Shown here: positions 6,545 through 9,625 of the stretch, piece by piece
Layout of the letters: every line of letters begins with the position of its first letter
How positions within the stretch are numbered: position 1 is the first letter of the stretch
Source: Methanobacterium sp. PtaU1.Bin097
Lineage (GTDB): Archaea; Methanobacteriota; Methanobacteria; Methanobacteriales; Methanobacteriaceae
Assembly (NCBI GenBank): GCA_002067325.1
Contig: MVQY01000109.1
Span: forward strand, 1-9,625
Direction: 5' to 3'
Length of the DNA: 9,625 nucleotides
The notes under the pieces: model-generated
What the model saw: only the letters and a program-made list of their open reading frames with translations
Databases searched by the model: none
Told to the model about the DNA's origin: nothing
Translations under genes and position numbers: made by a program

Positions 6545-6562
6545 AAAATTATATATAATTTT
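6545..6562 (-). promoter_or_regulatory. TATA box inside an 18-bp perfect palindrome, promoter of the exported protein/permease operon
   Basis: AAAATTATATATAATTTT is a perfect palindrome at 6545-6562. Read on the minus strand its TATATA core is centred about 27 bp before the ATG of the exported protein gene, placing transcription start at or within a few bases of that codon. The symmetry could in principle support divergent initiation toward the YbaN-like gene at 6655, but that would be a leader of about 75 nt. Confidence 0.55.
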
Positions 6563-6654
6563 GCCCGTTACAATTTCAAATTTTAGATAATGGAACTTTT
6601 TTTAAGTATGGTTGATTATAAATAAAATTCATTCTATTGGTGAGGATATTTGAT

Positions 6655-7029
6655 ATGGAAATAGGTCGATTGCTCTTTTTCAGTTTAGGTATGACATTTC
6701 TAGGAATAGGGGTAGTTGGAATAGTTCTACCAGTACTACCAACCACACCCTTCGTTATAGTGTCCGCTTTCTGTTTCGGTAAAAGTTCCAAGAGATTTGA
6801 AAACTGGCTTTCCAATAACCGCTACTTTGGAAGTTACATAGAGAACTACAAAACAAAGAGGGGCGTTCCTTTAGATGTGAAGCTTAAGAGTATTGGTTTT
6901 TTATGGGTTATGTTAGTCGTTTCTGCAATTTTGTTTTCCAGTACCTGGTACGTTCCCCTAATTTTATTTATCGTGGGGGTAGCTGTTACTTTGCATATTG
7001 CCCTGCTTAGGACCAGGTATGATTCTTAA
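6655..7029 (+). CDS. DUF454/YbaN family inner-membrane protein
   Basis: This 124-residue membrane protein belongs to DUF454 (the E. coli YbaN group); its function is not established. The family core is the N-terminal hydrophobic hairpin ending in VLPTTPFVIVSAFCFGKSS, then a short amphipathic segment with SKRFENWLSNNRYFGSYIENY and a basic stretch, then two more hydrophobic helices in the last 45 residues, ending RTRYDS. Three to four membrane segments are expected. The frame extends upstream to a TTG at 6637, but the ATG at 6655 is preferred because GGTGAGG (6639-6645) precedes it at the right distance and the upstream residues (LVRIFD) are not family-like. A TATA-like TTATAAAT lies at 6616-6623. 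A hairpin/T-run at 7109-7137 separates it from the feo operon. In some bacteria ybaN-like genes lie near metal or haem genes, but I draw no function from that. Confidence 0.85.
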   Translation: MEIGRLLFFSLGMTFLGIGVVGIVLPVLPTTPFVIVSAFCFGKSSKRFENWLSNNRYFGSYIENYKTKRGVPLDVKLKSIGFLWVMLVVSAILFSSTWYVPLILFIVGVAVTLHIALLRTRYDS

Positions 7030-7108
7030 TTTCGCTTTAAAACAGGTTTAATCTTATTTTTCCCTGGTTTTCAGGTTAATTATTAGTTTTTCTTTTAAAA
7101 ATTGGTCG

Positions 7109-7137
7109 GTAATAATTCAAGTTGTTTATTACTTTTT
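7109..7137 (+). terminator. Hairpin plus T5 between the YbaN-like gene and the feo operon
   Basis: GTAATAA (7109-7115) pairs with TTATTAC (7126-7132) around a 10-nt loop, followed at once by five T (7133-7137). It lies 80 bp after the YbaN-like stop and just before the feo operators. The intervening stretch also has T-runs (7057-7061 and 7087-7091) that may contribute. The stem is weak, with one G-C pair. Confidence 0.5.
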
Positions 7138-7146
7138 ATGCAAATT

Positions 7147-7160
7147 TTAGGCATACCTAA
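7147..7160. promoter_or_regulatory. DtxR-type operator, copy 1 (upstream of TATA)
   Basis: TTAGGCATACCTAA is a 14-bp imperfect palindrome with perfect TTAGG/CCTAA half-sites. It ends 13 bp before the TATA box at 7174, so a bound repressor would be near the BRE/TFB contact region. The half-sites match the TTAGGT..ACCTAA type of site bound by metal-dependent DtxR/IdeR/MntR regulators. Confidence 0.7.
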
Positions 7161-7166
7161 TAAAAT

Positions 7167-7181
7167 GGCAATATTTATATA
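7167..7181 (+). promoter_or_regulatory. Promoter of the feo operon
   Basis: TTTATATA at 7174-7181 is a strong TATA box, preceded by GGCAATA at 7167-7173 in the BRE position. Transcription is predicted to begin near 7203, inside operator copy 2, giving a leader of about 54 nt before the feoA start codon. Confidence 0.65.
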
Positions 7182-7192
7182 CCATAAAAAAT

Positions 7193-7206
7193 TTAGGTAA
7201 ACCTAA
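7193..7206. promoter_or_regulatory. DtxR-type operator, copy 2 (over the predicted transcription start)
   Basis: TTAGGTAAACCTAA is the best of the three copies, with perfect TTAGGT/ACCTAA half-sites around an AA centre. It covers the predicted transcription start about 25 bp after the TATA centre, so binding should block RNA polymerase loading. Copy 3 begins 22 bp further on, close to two helical turns, so both dimers would lie on the same DNA face. Confidence 0.75.
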
Positions 7207-7214
7207 GAATAGAT

Positions 7215-7228
7215 TTAGGTAATCCTAA
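7215..7228. promoter_or_regulatory. DtxR-type operator, copy 3 (in the leader)
   Basis: TTAGGTAATCCTAA, extended by a T and an A outside (7214-7229), shows the same half-sites as copies 1 and 2. It is 22 bp from copy 2 and 13 bp before the GGAGGT ribosome site of feoA. Confidence 0.72.
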
Positions 7229-7256
7229 ACTTTTTTAAAATGGAGGTAACTGAACC

Positions 7257-7487
7257 ATGATAAACACGTTGAACGAACTTAAAGTCGGAGATTCGGGAGT
7301 TGTCGTATCTTTTAAAGGTAAAGGCAGCTTAAGAAAGCACCTTATGGAAATGGGTTTTGTGAAAGGGGCTAATGTGGAAGTGCAAAGAGTAGCGCCCATG
7401 GGAGATCCTATTGAAATAAAGGTTAAAGGATACTCCATATCCCTCAGAAAGGAAGAAGCAAAAAATATCGAGATTGAGATAGTATGA
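7257..7487 (+). CDS. feoA: FeoA family protein, first copy
   Basis: FeoA is a small SH3-like beta-barrel protein that assists the ferrous iron transporter FeoB at the cytoplasmic face. The 76 residues show the family pattern: LNELKVGDSGVVVSF (5-19), a helix KHLMEMGFVKGANVEV (27-42), and AP-GDP-IEIKVKGYSISLRKEEA (46-68). The ATG has an ideal GGAGGT (7242-7247) 9 nt upstream. The gene opens the feo operon, downstream of three DtxR-type operators. Its stop codon overlaps the next feoA start by 4 nt (ATGA), implying translational coupling. This copy keeps the APMGDP turn and LR-x-EA motif, so it looks like the canonical FeoA of the pair. Confidence 0.93.
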   Translation: MINTLNELKVGDSGVVVSFKGKGSLRKHLMEMGFVKGANVEVQRVAPMGDPIEIKVKGYSISLRKEEAKNIEIEIV

Positions 7488-7708
7488 TGACTTTAGCTAT
7501 GGGGAATGCAGATGAAAAATTAAAAATTCTCCAGGTAGGACATGGAGAGAAATTCAAGAAGAGATTATCTGACATGGGGATCTACAAGGATGCCCAGGTA
7601 AGGATAATTAGAAATGATATCCCTGGACCTTTAATATTAGATATAAAGGGTTCACGCCTAATTTTAGGACGTGGACAGGCCCAGAAAATAATGGTGGAGG
7701 GAGTATAA
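7484..7708 (+). CDS. feoA: FeoA family protein, second copy
   Basis: A second FeoA-domain protein, 74 residues, with the same SH3-like layout: LKILQVGHGEKFKKRLSDMGIYKDAQVRII followed by GPLILDIKGSRLILGRGQAQKIMV. Relative to the first copy the loop AP-GDP has become IPGPLI, and LR-x-EEA has become LGRGQA. It starts within the ATGA that also ends the first feoA (an ATG at 7487 directly after is the alternative) and ends 3 bp before feoB. The tight packing argues that all three proteins are made together. Tandem FeoA proteins occur in other archaea and bacteria; whether the two act as a heterodimer, or one has a separate role, is unknown. Confidence 0.9.
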   Translation: MMTLAMGNADEKLKILQVGHGEKFKKRLSDMGIYKDAQVRIIRNDIPGPLILDIKGSRLILGRGQAQKIMVEGV

Positions 7709-7711
7709 ACT

Positions 7712-9625
7712 ATGGAAAAAATAATAATAGCCCTGGCTGGAAATCCCAACGTCGGTAAAAGTACTCTTTTTAACGGGTTAACCGGTATGCGTCAGCATGT
7801 GGGTAACTGGCCAGGTAAAACTGTGGAGAGAAAGGAGGGTACGTTCAAATACAATGATTATGAAATCGATGTGGTTGACCTTCCTGGTAACTACAGTCTT
7901 ACCGCTTATTCTATTGAGGAAATTGTTTCCAGAGATTATATCGTTGATGAACATCCTGATGTAATTGTTAACATTCTTGAAGCTGCTAATCTGGAACGTA
8001 ACCTGTATTTAACAGTGCAGATGCTGGAATTAGGAGCTAATGTGGTACTTGCATTAAATATGAATAAGGCTGCTGATGATAAAGGTTATAAAATAAATGC
8101 TGATAGATTATCAAAGCTTTTGGGAATACCAGTAGTTAAATTCGAGGCAATAGATGACACTGGTCGTGAAGAACTGCTACAAACTATAGTAAAAGCTTCA
8201 AAATCACCTAATAATGTTATAAATAGGTTAGAATACGGTTCTGAAATAGATGAGCATATTGGGCAGCTTGAAAAAATTGTAAATGAAGACATATCTGGAA
8301 TAGACGCACCTTCCAGCTGGATAGCCCTTAAATTACTGGAAGATGATGATGAAGTTGTAGAAAAGATAAAGGAATCTGGAAAGGGACAAAGAGTTTTATC
8401 AGAGGCCATAAAGATCCGCGGACATTTAGACAACATCTTTGGTGATGATGCCGACGCAGCCATCACCGACGCCAGATATGGTTTTATAGCCGGACTCATG
8501 CAGGAATCGGTTAAAAAGCCTAAGATAGATAAGGTCACCCGGTCAGATATTATAGACCGAATTGTAACCAATAAATATCTGGGAATACCCATATTCCTGT
8601 TGATAATGTGGCTCACATTCCAGATAACATTCACTATAGGTGATCCATTAGGTGGTTACATTGAAGAGGGTTTTGGCTTGCTGGGAGAGGCTATAACAGC
8701 CAGTTTAGGTGAAGGATTTTTAACTTCGTTCCTAGTTGACGGAATAATAGGTGGTGTAGGTGGGGTATTGGTGTTCGTGCCCATAATCTTCCTGCTATTC
8801 CTGATACTGAGTGTATTGGAGGATAGTGGTTATCTGGCAAGAGCAGCATTTGTGATGGACCGATTCATGCATAAACTGGTTGGACTACATGGAAAATCCT
8901 TCATACCCATGATACTGGGTTTCGGATGTGCAGTACCGGGAATAATGGCTACCAGAACACTGGAAAATGAAAGGGACAGATTTTTAACCATGTTAATTGT
9001 GCCATTCATGTCCTGCAGTGCCAGGCTGCCTGTTTATGCTCTGATCGTAGCTGCATTTTTCACGGCATATCAGGGATGGGTTATATTCTCACTTTATCTG
9101 TTAGGAATAGTAGTAGCAATTATAGTGGCATCTATTTTCAAAAAAACCATATTTAAAGGAATGTCAGCGCCATTTGTTATGGAACTTCCCCCTTATAGAT
9201 TACCAACTGTTAAGGGTGCTATTATCCACATGTGGGAGAGGGGAGTACTCTTCCTGAGGAAAGCAGGTACCATAATTTTAGCAGTATCCATCATAATATG
9301 GGCTTTAAGCAGTTTGCCTATAGGAGTAGATTATGCTTCACAGGAAAGTGTCACTGGACAGATCGGAACAGCTTTATCCCCAATCTTCGCCCCACTAGGA
9401 TTTGGAGAATGGCAAGCCACAGTAGCCATAATCTATGGATTCCTGGCCAAGGAGGTGGTGGTAAGTACCTTCGGTATCCTCTATGGTGTGGGTGAAGAGG
9501 CATCTGATGAGCCGGCACCGAGTGAAGAAGGAACTGGAGAAGAAACATCTGCAGAACCGGCATCCGGTGAAGAGATCAGTACCGAAGGAGCTTCTGGTGA
9601 GAAAACATCTGCTGAAGGTGAAGAA
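7712..9625 (+). CDS. feoB: Ferrous iron transport protein B (FeoB), C-terminus beyond the window
   Basis: FeoB imports Fe2+ across the cytoplasmic membrane with an N-terminal GTPase-like domain. All 638 visible codons are open. The G domain has a normal P-loop GNPNVGKST (10-18), a switch I Thr at 37 and a G3 motif DLPG (56-59), but G4 reads NMNK (116-119) instead of NxxD and G5 reads EA (145-146) instead of SA. A helical regulatory domain follows (about 165-290). The membrane part begins near residue 291, with the two gate motifs GFGCAVPGIMATRTLE (403-418, Cys406) and PFMSCSARLPVY (431-442, Cys435), and AKEVVVSTFGILYGVGEE (579-596). The last visible 45 residues are an acidic decapeptide repeat in a loop that is normally short; at least one more membrane segment should follow. 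ATG at 7712 has GGAGG at 7696-7700. It lies 3 bp from the second feoA, under the DtxR-type operators. Confidence 0.95.
   Translation, partial: MEKIIIALAGNPNVGKSTLFNGLTGMRQHVGNWPGKTVERKEGTFKYNDYEIDVVDLPGNYSLTAYSIEEIVSRDYIVDEHPDVIVNILEAANLERNLYLTVQMLELGANVVLALNMNKAADDKGYKINADRLSKLLGIPVVKFEAIDDTGREELLQTIVKASKSPNNVINRLEYGSEIDEHIGQLEKIVNEDISGIDAPSSWIALKLLEDDDEVVEKIKESGKGQRVLSEAIKIRGHLDNIFGDDADAAITDARYGFIAGLMQESVKKPKIDKVTRSDIIDRIVTNKYLGIPIFLLIMWLTFQITFTIGDPLGGYIEEGFGLLGEAITASLGEGFLTSFLVDGIIGGVGGVLVFVPIIFLLFLILSVLEDSGYLARAAFVMDRFMHKLVGLHGKSFIPMILGFGCAVPGIMATRTLENERDRFLTMLIVPFMSCSARLPVYALIVAAFFTAYQGWVIFSLYLLGIVVAIIVASIFKKTIFKGMSAPFVMELPPYRLPTVKGAIIHMWERGVLFLRKAGTIILAVSIIIWALSSLPIGVDYASQESVTGQIGTALSPIFAPLGFGEWQATVAIIYGFLAKEVVVSTFGILYGVGEEASDEPAPSEEGTGEETSAEPASGEEISTEGASGEKTSAEGEE
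9491..9625 (+). repeat. Acidic decapeptide (30-bp) tandem repeat inside feoB, running off the window
   Basis: Four 30-bp units encode GEEASDEPAP (9491-9520), GEETSAEPAS (9536-9565), GEEISTEGAS (9566-9595) and GEKTSAEGEE (9596-9625). A 5-codon spacer SEEGT separates the first two; the last three are directly adjacent. The consensus is GEExS-x-E-x-A-S. The units differ at the base level, so this is not a very recent slippage event. The array continues to at least the window end. Confidence 0.8.

Noticed and set aside
6576..6815. Minus-strand 79-codon frame over the start of the YbaN-like gene
   Set aside because: It is antisense to the LPTTPF family core and lacks any initiation signal.
7138..7200. 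20-codon plus-strand ORF before feoA, a possible leader peptide
   Set aside because: It consists of the operator and TATA sequences themselves and starts upstream of the predicted transcription start.
8086..8634. 182-codon minus-strand open frame opposite feoB
   Set aside because: It is a Ser-rich product antisense to conserved FeoB sequence, with no promoter or ribosome site.
9232..9563. Open frames on both strands near the feoB end
   Set aside because: They lie in other frames of the FeoB membrane domain, whose own frame is continuous from 7712.

Overview
The window looks like chromosome of a mesophilic, AT-rich methanogenic archaeon, most likely a Methanobacterium-type member of the Methanobacteriales. 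This is inferred from gene content and signals. A stand-alone glutaminase subunit of archaeal split GMP synthase, a DUF447 flavin-barrel protein and a UPF0282 metallo-beta-lactamase-fold protein are all typical of methanogens. Promoters have A/T-rich TATA boxes about 25 bp before the predicted transcript start, several genes seem to be leaderless, and others carry GGAGG/GGTGA ribosome binding sites. No rRNA, tRNA, CRISPR array, insertion sequence or phage gene was seen.

Layout from left to right. (1) Positions 1-290, minus: the N-terminal half of the GMP synthase glutaminase subunit, divergent from a 49-residue one-helix membrane protein (392-541, plus). (2) Positions 641-2215, plus: a DUF447 flavin-type protein, a flavodoxin and a TrmO-like tRNA methyltransferase, ending at a hairpin/T-tract terminator shared with convergent genes. 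(3) Positions 2239-4783, minus: adenine deaminase followed by a UPF0282 metal-dependent hydrolase-like protein. (4) Positions 5008-6526, minus: a small exported cysteine-containing protein followed by a permease of the ArsP/SO_0444 type with a Cys/His-rich loop, a probable metal-efflux pair. (5) Positions 6655-7029, plus: a DUF454/YbaN membrane protein. (6) Positions 7147-9625, plus: a ferrous iron uptake operon, feoA-feoA-feoB, with feoB cut by the window end.

The best-supported regulatory signal is at the feo operon. Three near-identical 14-bp palindromes of the form TTAGG(T/C)A(A/T)(A/T)CCTAA surround the TATA box and the predicted transcription start. They match the kind of site bound by metal-responsive DtxR/IdeR/MntR repressors, so iron-replete repression of ferrous iron uptake is likely.

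The most unusual protein is FeoB. Its P-loop and G3 motif are normal, but the guanine-specificity motif reads NMNK instead of NxxD and the G5 SA reads EA. It also carries an acidic decapeptide tandem repeat in a loop that is normally short. The second point of interest is the permease plus Cys-x2-Cys-x3-Cys exported protein pair, whose small partner I cannot assign to a family. The rest appears to be ordinary housekeeping content, and I see no wholly new multi-gene system.
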